Part shown: positions 48,111 to 56,188 of the stretch, piece by piece
Position numbering within the stretch: the stretch's first letter is position 1
How the letters are laid out: each line of letters opens with the position of its first letter
Source of the DNA: CAZGSV01 sp964528605
GTDB taxonomy: Bacteria > Armatimonadota > Zipacnadia > CAZGSV01
Assembly: GCA_964528605.1 (NCBI GenBank)
Contig: CAZGSV010000005.1
Location: 1-64,000, forward strand
Length of the DNA stretch: 64,000 nucleotides
Reading direction: 5' to 3'
The notes under the pieces: model-generated
The model's database searches: none
What the model was told of the DNA's origin: nothing
What the model saw: the letters and a program-made list of their open reading frames with translations, nothing else
Program-made: the position numbers and the translations under genes

Positions 48111-48139
48111 ACAATAGGGCACAGGGCGACGGCGGTCAA
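48111..48139 (-). promoter_or_regulatory. Promoter for the SLH-porin gene
   Basis: On the minus strand there is TTGACC (48139-48134), a 17-bp spacer and TATTGT (48116-48111). The -35 box lies across the stop codon of the DUF6504 gene. The leader is about 41 bases. Confidence 0.7.
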
Positions 48140-48438
48140 CGCTCCTCTCCTGGCAGCAACTCCCCGTACAGGACCCAGAAGCCCTGCCTCTGCTGCGCGT
48201 CCTTAGGCCGGCGGTCGTAGTACAGGCGAAAGACGCGCCCGTCCTCCGTTTTGACGTCGAAGTACATGCGTCCCTTGCCCCAAGAGAGCCGCGGGCGGTC
48301 GCTCCATTGCGCTACCACCTCGGCGACCCGGTACTCCTTGCCCTGCCAGACGAAGGCGTCGGGCACGGGAGGCCGCTTGCGCAGGTCAGGCGCCTTGGCG
48401 AAGACCGGCTCAATGGGCTCGGAGATGAACTTCAGCAA
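48136..48438 (-). CDS. DUF6504 family protein
   Basis: 100 aa. The sequence FISEPIEPVFAKAPDLRKRPPVPDAFVW... followed by GKEYRVAEVVAQW, RMYFDVKTEDGRVFRLYYDR and WVLYGEL is that of DUF6504, a small protein related to polymerase-associated domains in other bacteria but of unknown function. I use the TTG at 48438, giving MLKFISEPIEP; an extended frame to 48516 runs into the kinase gene and is Arg-rich and unlikely. The gene is 59 bases downstream of the kinase on the same strand. Confidence 0.7.
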   Translation of the reverse strand: MLKFISEPIEPVFAKAPDLRKRPPVPDAFVWQGKEYRVAEVVAQWSDRPRLSWGKGRMYFDVKTEDGRVFRLYYDRRPKDAQQRQGFWVLYGELLPGEER

Positions 48439-48497
48439 GTCCCGCTCACTTCGTGGGCGGCACGCGCGCCGCCGAGAGGGCGTCCGCGCCCCCCCGG

Positions 48498-49604
48498 CTA
48501 CCACACCTGCCACCACTTCTTCTTCTTGGGCGCCATCTTCTCCGCCGATTGCTCTATCTCCCGCTGCAACTCCTCCGACCGCTTGCGGTCAATCTTGTGT
48601 CCCAATCCCGGGTAGGGCCGCCCGCACTTCCGGCAGTAGGGCTCCTTGGGCGCAGACTGCGGCGTGCTGCAGTAAACGCACACCTTGAGCCCCATAGGCG
48701 CTGCAGGCTTGGGCGCGGCCGGTGCAAGGAGAGGCTTGGTGGGCTTGGCTGCGGCGGCCCCAGGAGGCGGCGTGGCCGCGGCGGGCCTGTGCATTGTGGT
48801 CGCGCTCAGCTGCAGAGCCTCGACTATCTCCGCCGCGCTCTGGAAGCGCGCCCCGACGTCCTTGACCAGACACCTGCTCAGCGCCCGCGCAATCTGCGGC
48901 GGCAGACCGCGCAGGGCCGCCGGCTCCTCCGTAAGGATCTTACTGAGCACGGCGGGAGCGGTATCGCCGGGGAAAGGCTCGACGCCGGCGAGCATGTGAT
49001 AGAAGGTCGCACCCAGGGAAAAGATGTCCGAGCGCGCGTCCACCTTCTCCCCCCGCGCCTGCTCCGGCGACATGTATGAGACGGTACCGAGCGCGGTTCC
49101 CGCCTGCGTCAGTTTGGTGTCGCCCTCGACCGAGGCCAGACCGAAGTCCGTCAGTTTAACCGTCCCGTTCTTCAGAATCATGAGGTTGTCCGGCTTGAGG
49201 TCGCGGTGGACGACCCCATGCTCGTGGGCATAGGCAAGGGCGCCGCAGACATCGCTGACAATCTCGGCCGCCCGCTGGGGGTCCATCCTTCCCGCCATTC
49301 GCAGCAACTGCCCCACGCTCTGGCCGTCGAGGAACTCCTGCACCATGTAGAAGACGCCCTGGTCCTCGCCTACGTCGAGCACGCGCACGATGTTGCGGTG
49401 CTGCAACTCACGGCAGGCTCGCGCCTCCCTTTGAAAGCGCTCGACGGCCTCCCAGCGCGTGGCGCTGTCGAGGTCGGCCGGCAGCCGCATGGTCTTGATG
49501 GCAACGGGGTCCCCATCCGGGCTGATGCCCTGGTAGACCGTGCCCATGCCACCGCGACCCAACTCACGCACAACCGCGTAGGGTCCGATCTTCCTCTGCG
49601 ACAT
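48498..49604 (-). CDS. Cytoplasmic Ser/Thr protein kinase with C-terminal zinc ribbon
   Basis: 368 aa Hanks-type kinase. Glycine loop GRGGMGTVY (residues 16-24), VAIK lysine, HRDLKPDN catalytic loop, DFG, MSPEQARG activation-segment end and DARSDIFSLGATFYHML are all intact, so it should be active. After an Ala/Pro linker (about 275-310) comes a CX2C...CX2C zinc ribbon (VCVYCSTPQ, YCRKCGRPYPG), then a basic tail. No membrane helix, unlike PknB types. It starts 2 bases after the FHA-cyclase stop with its Shine-Dalgarno inside that gene, so the two are co-translated and likely interact. Confidence 0.92.
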   Translation of the reverse strand: MSQRKIGPYAVVRELGRGGMGTVYQGISPDGDPVAIKTMRLPADLDSATRWEAVERFQREARACRELQHRNIVRVLDVGEDQGVFYMVQEFLDGQSVGQLLRMAGRMDPQRAAEIVSDVCGALAYAHEHGVVHRDLKPDNLMILKNGTVKLTDFGLASVEGDTKLTQAGTALGTVSYMSPEQARGEKVDARSDIFSLGATFYHMLAGVEPFPGDTAPAVLSKILTEEPAALRGLPPQIARALSRCLVKDVGARFQSAAEIVEALQLSATTMHRPAAATPPPGAAAAKPTKPLLAPAAPKPAAPMGLKVCVYCSTPQSAPKEPYCRKCGRPYPGLGHKIDRKRSEELQREIEQSAEKMAPKKKKWWQVW

Positions 49605-49606
49605 GC

Positions 49607-51187
49607 TTACCGCTCTCCTTGATCCTGCAACTGTGGCTGGGCGCCTTTGAGGCGGTAGACCGAGACCATTCCCTGGCGCCCCCGTAAGGACTTGGACCCC
49701 AGGGGCTCCAGTTCAAAGAACCTGCCCACCTGCTCACCGACCTGGTCGCTAATCAGGGTTTCGTGGGCGCCCGCGAGTTCCTCCAGGCGGGCGGTGACGT
49801 TGACCACATCCCCGATCGCCGTGTACTGCACCCTGTCAGCGGTGCCCACGTTCCCGACCACGGCCTTGCCCGTGTGGATCGCGACCCCGATTGCAGGCTG
49901 CCCGTATTTCTCCGACCATCCCGAGGCGGCCTGGTCCAACGCTTGATGCATGTCCACGGCGGCGAGACAGGCGCGCAGCACCTGCCGGGCATCCGGAAAG
50001 GGCGCCCCGAATAGCGCCATCAGCCCATCGCCGATGTACTTGTCCAGAGTGCCGTGATGCCTGAAGACAACGTGGGTCAGGGTCTCGAGCGCCGCGTTGA
50101 GCAACGCGACCGCCTCAGCGGCGGGCAACTGCTCGGCTATGGCGGTGAAGCCGCGCAAGTCCGCGAAGAGCACCGTTATCTGCTGCTCCTTGCCCGTTAG
50201 GTCAACCTCCCCCCCCGCGGCCAGAATCTCCTCTACCACCTGAGAAGCCATGTAGCGCTCGAGCGTCACTCGTAGGCGCGTCTGCCTCTGAATGTCCTGG
50301 CGCAGCCGGGCTATCTCCACCAGCGCGCCCGCCTCCTCCGCCAGCGCGCCCAATATGTCCAGGTGGTGGTCGCTGAGCGCTCCCGGCACGGCGGTGTCCA
50401 CACACAAGAGACCGGTGGGCTGGCCCTGCGCGAGCAGCGGAACGTAAGCGGCGCAGCAGATGCCGTGCGTGATGATGCTGGCGCGCGTGCTCAACTCAGG
50501 GTCTATGCGCGCGTCCGGCACCAGAATGGCGTTGCCCTCGTGCAGCGCCCGCCAGGCGAGCGTGGTGCTCACAGGCATATCCTCGCCGGCCCGCAGCCCC
50601 TCCCGGTAGCGCACGGACTGCGGCTGCAGCCGGCCTTGCTCATCGAGCAGCACGAGGGCGCCGCGGTCCACCGCCACCGCCTCGAAAACCGCGCTCAGTA
50701 TCCTGTCGAGCACCTCGCGCATGCTGGCCTGCAGCCGCACGCCGCGGCCCAGGTCCGCCAGCGCCTTGAGCGCGCGGCTGGCGGAAGCATAGGCGGGGGT
50801 GGGCGCGGAGGGCGGCGCTGCTTCGGCCTTCTGGACGGGCGAGACCCGCAACCGGGTCCCTCGTAGGCCCCCGTCTTGCTCCTCGGAGATGAGCACTGCC
50901 GAGGGCTCGGCCCGAAACTCGAAGACGCAGTTCCCGAAGCGCACGCGGTCGCCGTCGCGCAGCGGCGCCGAGCGCACCTGCACCTCGTTGACGAAGGAGC
51001 CATTGGTGCTTTGCTCGTCCACCAGCAGGGCGGTGCCGTCGCGAACCTCGATGCGCGCGTGCTGCCTGGAGATGAACTCGTCGCTGAGGACCACGTCGTT
51101 GCCCGGCCGCTTGCCGATGGTGACCGCAGGCGGCCTCAGCGGCACGCTCATTCCCTGGCAGGCTCCCTGGACGCCGGCAAGCAGCAT
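49607..51187 (-). CDS. FHA-GAF-class III adenylate/guanylate cyclase
   Basis: 526 aa, three domains. FHA at about 20-95 (VTIGKRPGNDVVLSDEFISRQ, TNGSFVN) binds phosphothreonine. GAF at about 145-300 (GVRLQASMREVLDRILSAVF) is a ligand or redox sensor. A class III cyclase at about 325-500 has the two metal aspartates (TVLFADLRGF and KYIGDGLMALFGAP) and AIHTGKAVVGNVG, and the loop QYTAIGDVVNVTARLE, as in bacterial adenylate cyclases. ATP or GTP use cannot be decided by eye. It leads an operon with a Ser/Thr kinase, suggesting that phosphorylation controls cyclic nucleotide output. Confidence 0.9.
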   Translation of the reverse strand: MLLAGVQGACQGMSVPLRPPAVTIGKRPGNDVVLSDEFISRQHARIEVRDGTALLVDEQSTNGSFVNEVQVRSAPLRDGDRVRFGNCVFEFRAEPSAVLISEEQDGGLRGTRLRVSPVQKAEAAPPSAPTPAYASASRALKALADLGRGVRLQASMREVLDRILSAVFEAVAVDRGALVLLDEQGRLQPQSVRYREGLRAGEDMPVSTTLAWRALHEGNAILVPDARIDPELSTRASIITHGICCAAYVPLLAQGQPTGLLCVDTAVPGALSDHHLDILGALAEEAGALVEIARLRQDIQRQTRLRVTLERYMASQVVEEILAAGGEVDLTGKEQQITVLFADLRGFTAIAEQLPAAEAVALLNAALETLTHVVFRHHGTLDKYIGDGLMALFGAPFPDARQVLRACLAAVDMHQALDQAASGWSEKYGQPAIGVAIHTGKAVVGNVGTADRVQYTAIGDVVNVTARLEELAGAHETLISDQVGEQVGRFFELEPLGSKSLRGRQGMVSVYRLKGAQPQLQDQGER

Positions 51188-51261
51188 AGCCAGCCCTCAC
51201 CTCACGGCCGCCGTCGCCTCGGTGGGCGAGCGGCGCTCGTTCGCATTTTGCCGTCGGCCTC

Positions 51262-51280
51262 CGGGCGCGTCAAACGCCCG
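51262..51280. repeat. Hairpin CGGGCG/CGCCCG between cyclase and nitrilase genes
   Basis: Arms CGGGCG (51262-51267) and CGCCCG (51275-51280) flank a 7-base loop, nearly the same as the hairpin at 30962-30980. It lies after the nitrilase stop on the minus strand and may terminate that transcript. Confidence 0.4.
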
Positions 51281-51307
51281 CGGCCTGGGTACCGGGGCGT
51301 CAAGCCC

Positions 51308-52162
51308 TCAAGGCTCAGCGGCGCACAGGGGAGCGAACAACTCGGCCCGCCGCGTGGACAGCGGGAAGCAGGAGGCGCTACGGCGCCGGTGCAGGCGGGC
51401 CGCCTCCAGGCGCGCCACCACCAGCGCGTCCTCGATGCGCCGGGTGCGCGACTCGGCCATGATCTCGCCCTCGGGGTCAATGAAGACCACGCCGCCGGCG
51501 TGATTGGTTCTGGACCCCGCCCGACCCGCCTGATTCACGTAGACCACGTAGGCCGCGTTGTCCCAGGCGCGCGCCCGATAGACCTTGGCCACGTGGGCCT
51601 TGTTGCGCGCCACCACGGGCGCTTGCTGCTTCGGCCAGGGGCCGATGCGAGCAGCGTGCGGCATCACGATCACCTCGGCACCCAGCACCCCGAGCACCCG
51701 CGCCGTCTCCGGGAAGTTGCAGTCGTAGCAGATGCACGCGCCCAGCAAGCACTTGCCGGCATTGACCACCTCGAATCCCCCCCCGCCGCGAAAGTGGAAG
51801 TATTCGTCCGAGGACATGTGCAGTTTGTGCTGCTTGCCCAGAAAACCCTCGGGCGAGACCAAGAGGTAGGCGTTGTAGACCACGCCCCCCCGTTTCTCCG
51901 CGAGGCCGAAACCGATGACCAGGTTCAAGGCGCGCGCCCATTCGATCATGCTCTGCGTGCTCGGCCCGTCCGGCACTATCTCTGCCGCGTCCCACACTTC
52001 GCGCGCGCACCAGTGCCCGGTGACCGACAGTTCGGGGAAGAGCACCAGTTGGGCGCCCCTTTTCGCGGCCAGGCGCAGGTACTTCTGGTGTACCGCCAGG
52101 TTGGCCTTGATCTTACCCAGGCGGGCGTTCATCGCCACTCCGGCAACCACGATGTCTTCCAC
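51308..52162 (-). CDS. Carbon-nitrogen hydrolase (nitrilase superfamily)
   Basis: 284 aa. The Glu-Lys-Cys triad is visible: LVLFPELSVTGH (Glu near 47), GFLGKQHKLH (Lys near 112) and LGACICYDCNFPE (Cys near 147). The GTG at 52162 has GAGGTGAG upstream. The superfamily hydrolyses amides and nitriles, for example N-carbamoyl amino acids, omega-amidase substrates or cyanuric-type amides; the branch is not identifiable. Cytoplasmic. It diverges from the HEPN/MNT pair. Confidence 0.87.
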   Translation of the reverse strand: MEDIVVAGVAMNARLGKIKANLAVHQKYLRLAAKRGAQLVLFPELSVTGHWCAREVWDAAEIVPDGPSTQSMIEWARALNLVIGFGLAEKRGGVVYNAYLLVSPEGFLGKQHKLHMSSDEYFHFRGGGGFEVVNAGKCLLGACICYDCNFPETARVLGVLGAEVIVMPHAARIGPWPKQQAPVVARNKAHVAKVYRARAWDNAAYVVYVNQAGRAGSRTNHAGGVVFIDPEGEIMAESRTRRIEDALVVARLEAARLHRRRSASCFPLSTRRAELFAPLCAAEP

Positions 52163-52241
52163 TGCCTCTCACCTCGCTCGAACGGCGGTTTCCACTCCGC
52201 GCACGGGCCAGTTTACCGAGCGCCCGCAGCGTGGGCCAGTT

Positions 52242-52270
52242 TCGACAAACCCGGCCCCCCGCGCTATTCT
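52242..52270 (+). promoter_or_regulatory. Promoter for the HEPN/MNT pair
   Basis: TCGACA (52242-52247), a 17-bp spacer and TATTCT (52265-52270). Only 9 bases separate the -10 box from the ATG at 52280, so the leader is at most 2-3 bases. No Shine-Dalgarno is present. Confidence 0.65.
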
Positions 52271-52279
52271 TGCGGGCAA

Positions 52280-52678
52280 ATGGCGGAGCGCAGCAAGGAC
52301 TGGATGGCACAGGCCGAGCGCGACCTGGAGCACGCGAAAGTGTCGCTAGAGGCCGGCCATTTCGAGTGGGCCTGCTTCGCCGCGCACCAGGCTGCGGAGA
52401 AGGCCATCAAGGCGCTCTACGAGGCGCTCGGCGGCGAGGTCCGAGGTCATTCCGCGAGCGCCATGTTGCGTGGGTTACCCGAAGCGCACCGCCCCGCTCC
52501 GCCGCTCATCGAGAAAGCGGCCCGCCTCGATCTATACTACGTTCCCAGCCGCTATCCTGACGCTTTTCACTCCGGCCCGCCCCTAGCTTACTTCACCCGC
52601 CCGCAGGCCGAGGAGGCACTGCACGATGCCCAGGCAATCGTCGAGCGATGTGACGACGAGATTCGTAGACCGCGCTGA
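52280..52678 (+). CDS. HEPN domain protein (probable toxin of HEPN/MNT pair)
   Basis: 132 aa, all-helical HEPN domain (DWMAQAERDLEHAKVSLEAG, FAAHQAAEKAIKALYEALGG). Such proteins pair with MNT nucleotidyltransferases; in studied pairs the HEPN part is an RNase toxin with an R-x4-6-H motif. Here R-x5-H occurs as RYPDAFH near residue 91-97, late in the domain and without the HxY tyrosine that MNT partners modify, so toxicity is uncertain. The MNT gene overlaps its 3' end by 53 bases. Predicted leaderless mRNA. Confidence 0.82.
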   Translation: MAERSKDWMAQAERDLEHAKVSLEAGHFEWACFAAHQAAEKAIKALYEALGGEVRGHSASAMLRGLPEAHRPAPPLIEKAARLDLYYVPSRYPDAFHSGPPLAYFTRPQAEEALHDAQAIVERCDDEIRRPR

Positions 52679-53045
52679 AGTGCTGGGCGCGTTGCGCAGG
52701 CTGGCGCGGCGACTCGCACAACAGACACCTGCGGTCGAGGAAGTACTCCTCTTCGGCTCATTCGCTGAGGGGAACTGGAGCGCTCGCAGCGACGCCGACG
52801 TTCTGATCATTCTAGGTGACGATCCCCGTCCCCTGCCCGAGCGCATGCTCCACTTCGCCCCCTACTTCTGGGATGCGCCAGTGGCTACCGAGGTGTTCGC
52901 TTATACGCGAGCGGACATCGCAGCCATGACCCAGAACGGCAATCGCTTCCTCGAGCGCGCGCTGCGCACCGGAATCAGCCTGCTCGTTGACGATGGTTCC
53001 GCCAAGACTTCCCGGGGCAACCCCGGTGGCCGCAATAGTCCATAG
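52626..53045 (+). CDS. MNT-type minimal nucleotidyltransferase (probable antitoxin)
   Basis: 139 aa. The signature GSFAEGNWSARSDADV is the exact GSx10DxD of polymerase-beta-fold nucleotidyltransferases, near residues 46-61, with flanking helices. MNT proteins can AMPylate and silence the HEPN partner. The ATG at 52626 overlaps the HEPN gene by 53 bases; a GTG at 52650 is an alternative start. The extreme C-terminus (KTSRGNPGGRNSP) looks disordered. Confidence 0.82.
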   Translation: MPRQSSSDVTTRFVDRAEVLGALRRLARRLAQQTPAVEEVLLFGSFAEGNWSARSDADVLIILGDDPRPLPERMLHFAPYFWDAPVATEVFAYTRADIAAMTQNGNRFLERALRTGISLLVDDGSAKTSRGNPGGRNSP

Positions 53046-53061
53046 CGAGGTGACCGTAGGC

Positions 53062-53979
53062 ATGGCTTTCAAGTACGGCTTGGCTAAGTTCATCCCTTTC
53101 CAAGACCTCGAGGCCTGCGAGCGGGTGCGCGCGATCAAGCGGGAGGACCTGTGCCGCCATCCCAATCCCGAGTTCCGCATCCGCATCATTGACGACGCCG
53201 CGGAGTTCTACCTTGAGTTAGCCCTCGACGTGGTCAACCGCCTGCGCGCCAGCGCCCAGGCTGGGCGCAAGTTCGTCGGTATCTTCCCCGTAGGCCCCAT
53301 GCCCCAGTACCCCATCGCCGCCCGCCTGATCAACCAGTTCCGCATCCCGATGCATCACGTCCACTCGTTCAACATGGACGAGTACGCGGACGAAGAGGGC
53401 AACACTGCGCCCGTGGACTGGCCGGGGTCCTTCCAGAAAGCGATGTGGGAGCAGTTCTACAACCTGATAGACGCCGACCTGCGGCCACCGCGCAATCAGA
53501 TTCACTTCCCCACCAAGGAGGCCCTGCCCGCCTACGGCCGCATGATAGAGGACCTAGGCGGCGCCGACGTGTGCTACGGGGGCATCGGTTGGTGCGGCCA
53601 CATCGCCTTCTGGGAGGCGCACCTCGGTCTCGAGTTCGGCAACGATCTCGAGGCCTACAAGAAAGCGGGCCCACGCCTGGTCGAGCTGCACCCCATGACC
53701 ATCATGCAGAATGCCCTACATTCCTTCGGCGGCGACTGGTCCTGGGTGCCGCCCAAGGCGAACACCATCGGCCCGGCGCAGATTCTGGGCGCTCGCGACC
53801 GCAGTTTCTGGCTCGACGGCGACCTCGGCGGGGGCGTGAGTTGGCAGCGCTTCATCGCTCGCTTGGCCGCCCACGGGCCGGTGAACACGCTGGTGCCCGG
53901 ATCGCTGCTACAAACCGCGCCGACGACCTACACGCTGCTCGGGGGAGTGGCCGACGACGTAGAGATTCACATGGCCTAG
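53062..53979 (+). CDS. NagB-like glucosamine-6-phosphate deaminase/isomerase homologue with altered active site
   Basis: 305 aa sugar-phosphate isomerase fold. FNMDEYAD (D106) and GGIGWCGHIAFWE match the NagB motifs FNMDEY and GVGxDGHIAFNE. In NagB the second motif provides Asp-x-His and Glu at offsets 0, 2 and 7; here His180 and Glu185 are kept but the Asp is Cys178, and the IAFNE asparagine is Trp. It is also longer at the N-terminus than NagB (266 aa). ATG at 53062 with GAGGTGA upstream. It may isomerise or deaminate a different sugar phosphate. A strong hairpin follows at 54021. Confidence 0.72.
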   Translation: MAFKYGLAKFIPFQDLEACERVRAIKREDLCRHPNPEFRIRIIDDAAEFYLELALDVVNRLRASAQAGRKFVGIFPVGPMPQYPIAARLINQFRIPMHHVHSFNMDEYADEEGNTAPVDWPGSFQKAMWEQFYNLIDADLRPPRNQIHFPTKEALPAYGRMIEDLGGADVCYGGIGWCGHIAFWEAHLGLEFGNDLEAYKKAGPRLVELHPMTIMQNALHSFGGDWSWVPPKANTIGPAQILGARDRSFWLDGDLGGGVSWQRFIARLAAHGPVNTLVPGSLLQTAPTTYTLLGGVADDVEIHMA

Positions 53980-54020
53980 ACGGGCCTCGGTCCGAGTCCC
54001 ACGAACCAGAAAACGAAAGC

Positions 54021-54044
54021 AGCCCCGAGCGTCGGCTCGGGGCT
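54021..54044. terminator. Strong bidirectional intrinsic terminator
   Basis: AGCCCCGAGC (54021-54030) and GCTCGGGGCT (54035-54044) form a perfect 10-bp stem with a GTCG loop. On the minus strand it is followed by GCTTTCGTTTTC, on the plus strand by GTCGCTTCTT. It lies between the NagB-like gene and the end of the hydrogenase operon and should stop both. Confidence 0.85.
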
Positions 54045-54067
54045 GTCGCTTCTTCAGCGCAGCAGAC

Positions 54068-54613
54068 CTAACGGCGGGCGGGGCCTTGCAGTATCTCTTC
54101 GCCGGCTGCGGCTGCGGCCTTTTCCTTGGCCTCAGCCTCTGCCGCCACTTGCGCGAGGAAGTCCTGAGACTTCTCGACCGCCTCGACCTTCTTGGGCGCG
54201 AGCCCCAGAGCCACCGCCACTCCATAGAGGATGGACTCCGGGCGAGGCGGACAGCCTGGGATGTAGAAGTCCACGGGGATGACCTTGTCCGCGCCGCCGA
54301 CGATGTTGTAGTTGTCGAACCAGATGCCTCCCCCAATGGCGCACGAGCCGATGGCGAAGACCAACTTGGGCGCAGGAGTCGCCTCGTACAGCCGCCGCAG
54401 CGCCGGCACGATATGCCGTGTCACCGGCCCCGACACCAGCAGCACGTCCGCATGCCGCGGCGATGCCACCAACTTGATGCCGAAGCGCTCCGCGTCGTAG
54501 TAGGGCGTGAGCACGTCAATGATCTCGATGTCGCAGCCGTTACAGGCCCCGGTATTGGCGTGGTAGACCCACAGGCTCTTGAGAAACGCTTTCTTCAGCA
54601 AGTCGCGCAGCAT
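54068..54613 (-). CDS. hyfI: Hydrogenase-4 small subunit (NuoB/HyfI-like)
   Basis: 181 aa. Electron-transfer subunit with the proximal 4Fe-4S cysteines: CNGCD near residue 24-28, GSCAIGGG near 88 and PGCPPRPE near 120. It sits against the catalytic large subunit. The C-terminal Ala/Lys/Glu tail (about 150-181) is probably disordered. It is shorter than E. coli HyfI. It is the last gene of the operon, 52 bases after hyfF, and is followed by a strong terminator. Confidence 0.9.
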   Translation of the reverse strand: MLRDLLKKAFLKSLWVYHANTGACNGCDIEIIDVLTPYYDAERFGIKLVASPRHADVLLVSGPVTRHIVPALRRLYEATPAPKLVFAIGSCAIGGGIWFDNYNIVGGADKVIPVDFYIPGCPPRPESILYGVAVALGLAPKKVEAVEKSQDFLAQVAAEAEAKEKAAAAAGEEILQGPARR

Positions 54614-54665
54614 CTATGCGCACCTCGTTTTCGCCAAGGCAAATCTCAACCCCATCTGCAGGCCT

Positions 54666-56168
54666 CTATGGCAGCCCGACCAGTTTGGGCAGAGAGGTCA
54701 CTGCGGCTTGCACCAGGTGGTAGGCGGTGTTGGGAGCCAGTCCCAAGGCCAAAGCGACCAGGGCGAGGAGGACCATCGGCCCCCACAGGGTCCAAGGCAC
54801 CTCGCGCACTTCTTGCACCGGCGCGACCACCTTCGTCCCCCAGAAGGCTCCCGCGGCCGCACGCCCCAGCGCTACCAAGGTCAGCAGGCTGGTGAACATG
54901 GCGATGCCCACCGCCCACCACATTTTCACCTGCGCTCCCGCCAAGTACAAAGTGAACTTGCTCATGAAGCCGCCGAAGGGCGGCATCCCACTTAGGCTGA
55001 GCGCGCCCACGAAGAAGCAGACGCCGGTGACCGGCATCACCCGCCCTAGCCCGCTGAGTTCCTGCAACGATCTGCCGCGCGTGGCGTAGATGATGGCCCC
55101 CACGGAGAGGAAGAGCAGCCCCTTCGCTACCGCGTGGTTCACCAGATGGAAGAAGGCGCCGTAGTAGCCGAGCGCGGTGCCGAAGCCAATCCCCATCAGC
55201 AGGTAACCCATCTGGCTCACGGAGGAATAGGCAAGCAGCCGCTTCAGGTCCACCTGCGCCAGTGTCATCACCCCCCCCACGACCATCGTGATGGCGCCCA
55301 GCACCACGAGGAAAACCCCCAGCGGCGGATAGGAGGGGAAGAACAAACACAGGATGCGCGCCAAGGCGTAGAAAGCCATTTTGATCATGAGGCCTGAGAG
55401 CAGGGCGCTCACCGCGCTGGGCGCTTCCGCGTGCGCGTCGGGCAGCCAGGGGTGGAAGGGCGCGATGCCCGCCTTGGTGCCGAAGCCCACCACCAGCAGG
55501 GCCATGGAGAAGACCGCCACGGAACGAGGCAACTGGCCCGCTACTTTTCCGATCTCGCTTATGAGCAGCCCCTTGGAACCGCCTATCAACGCGGCCGCCG
55601 AGGCGTAGAGCAGAACCGAGGCAAAAAGGGCGAAGGAGATGCCCACGGTGAGCAGCATCAGGTACTTGTAAGCCGCTTCCAGCGCCCGCTTGTCCCCGTA
55701 GAACGCCACCAACAAGCCGGAAGTGATGGTGGAGGCCTCGACCGCCACGTAGAGCATGATGATGTTGTTGGTAACGCAGGCCCACAGCATGGTGGCGAGG
55801 AAGAGCAGGTACCAGGCGTAGAAGGAGACCAGCCTGCGCTCCGCCTTCAGCCGGTCAATGAGGGCCCCGTGGCGCATGTAGTCTAGGGCAAAGACGGTGG
55901 CAAGCACGCCCACGCCGCTGATCACCACCACCATCAGCGCCGACAGGCCATCCATCCGCAGTTCGTTGTTGATGCCGGTCAGTACCTCGCCGCCGAGCAC
56001 GTGCGTCGCTGCCGCACTAGACAGCAGGAAGGCCCCGACCGAGCCCACCAGGGCCAGCACGTAGGCGGCGCTCACCGTGAGCCGGCCCAGCAAGTAGGCC
56101 GCCAGCCCGGCCGCAGCCGGCACCAGCGGGATGAGAATGAGAAGAGAAGATGTCACTTCGTAATGCAT
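54666..56168 (-). CDS. hyfF: Hydrogenase-4 antiporter-like subunit (HyfF/NuoN type)
   Basis: 500 aa, about 14 membrane helices. Proton-channel features typical of Mrp/Nuo antiporter-like subunits are present: an acidic residue in LYVAVEASTITSG (TM5 glutamate) and lysines in GFGTKAGIAPFHPWLPDAHAEAP and QVDLKRLLAYSSVSQMGY. It conserves energy by ion translocation linked to H2 chemistry. It follows hyfE by 20 bases. Confidence 0.88.
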   Translation of the reverse strand: MHYEVTSSLLILIPLVPAAAGLAAYLLGRLTVSAAYVLALVGSVGAFLLSSAAATHVLGGEVLTGINNELRMDGLSALMVVVISGVGVLATVFALDYMRHGALIDRLKAERRLVSFYAWYLLFLATMLWACVTNNIIMLYVAVEASTITSGLLVAFYGDKRALEAAYKYLMLLTVGISFALFASVLLYASAAALIGGSKGLLISEIGKVAGQLPRSVAVFSMALLVVGFGTKAGIAPFHPWLPDAHAEAPSAVSALLSGLMIKMAFYALARILCLFFPSYPPLGVFLVVLGAITMVVGGVMTLAQVDLKRLLAYSSVSQMGYLLMGIGFGTALGYYGAFFHLVNHAVAKGLLFLSVGAIIYATRGRSLQELSGLGRVMPVTGVCFFVGALSLSGMPPFGGFMSKFTLYLAGAQVKMWWAVGIAMFTSLLTLVALGRAAAGAFWGTKVVAPVQEVREVPWTLWGPMVLLALVALALGLAPNTAYHLVQAAVTSLPKLVGLP

Positions 56169-56188
56169 CCGCCGGCCTCCGACCTTGC

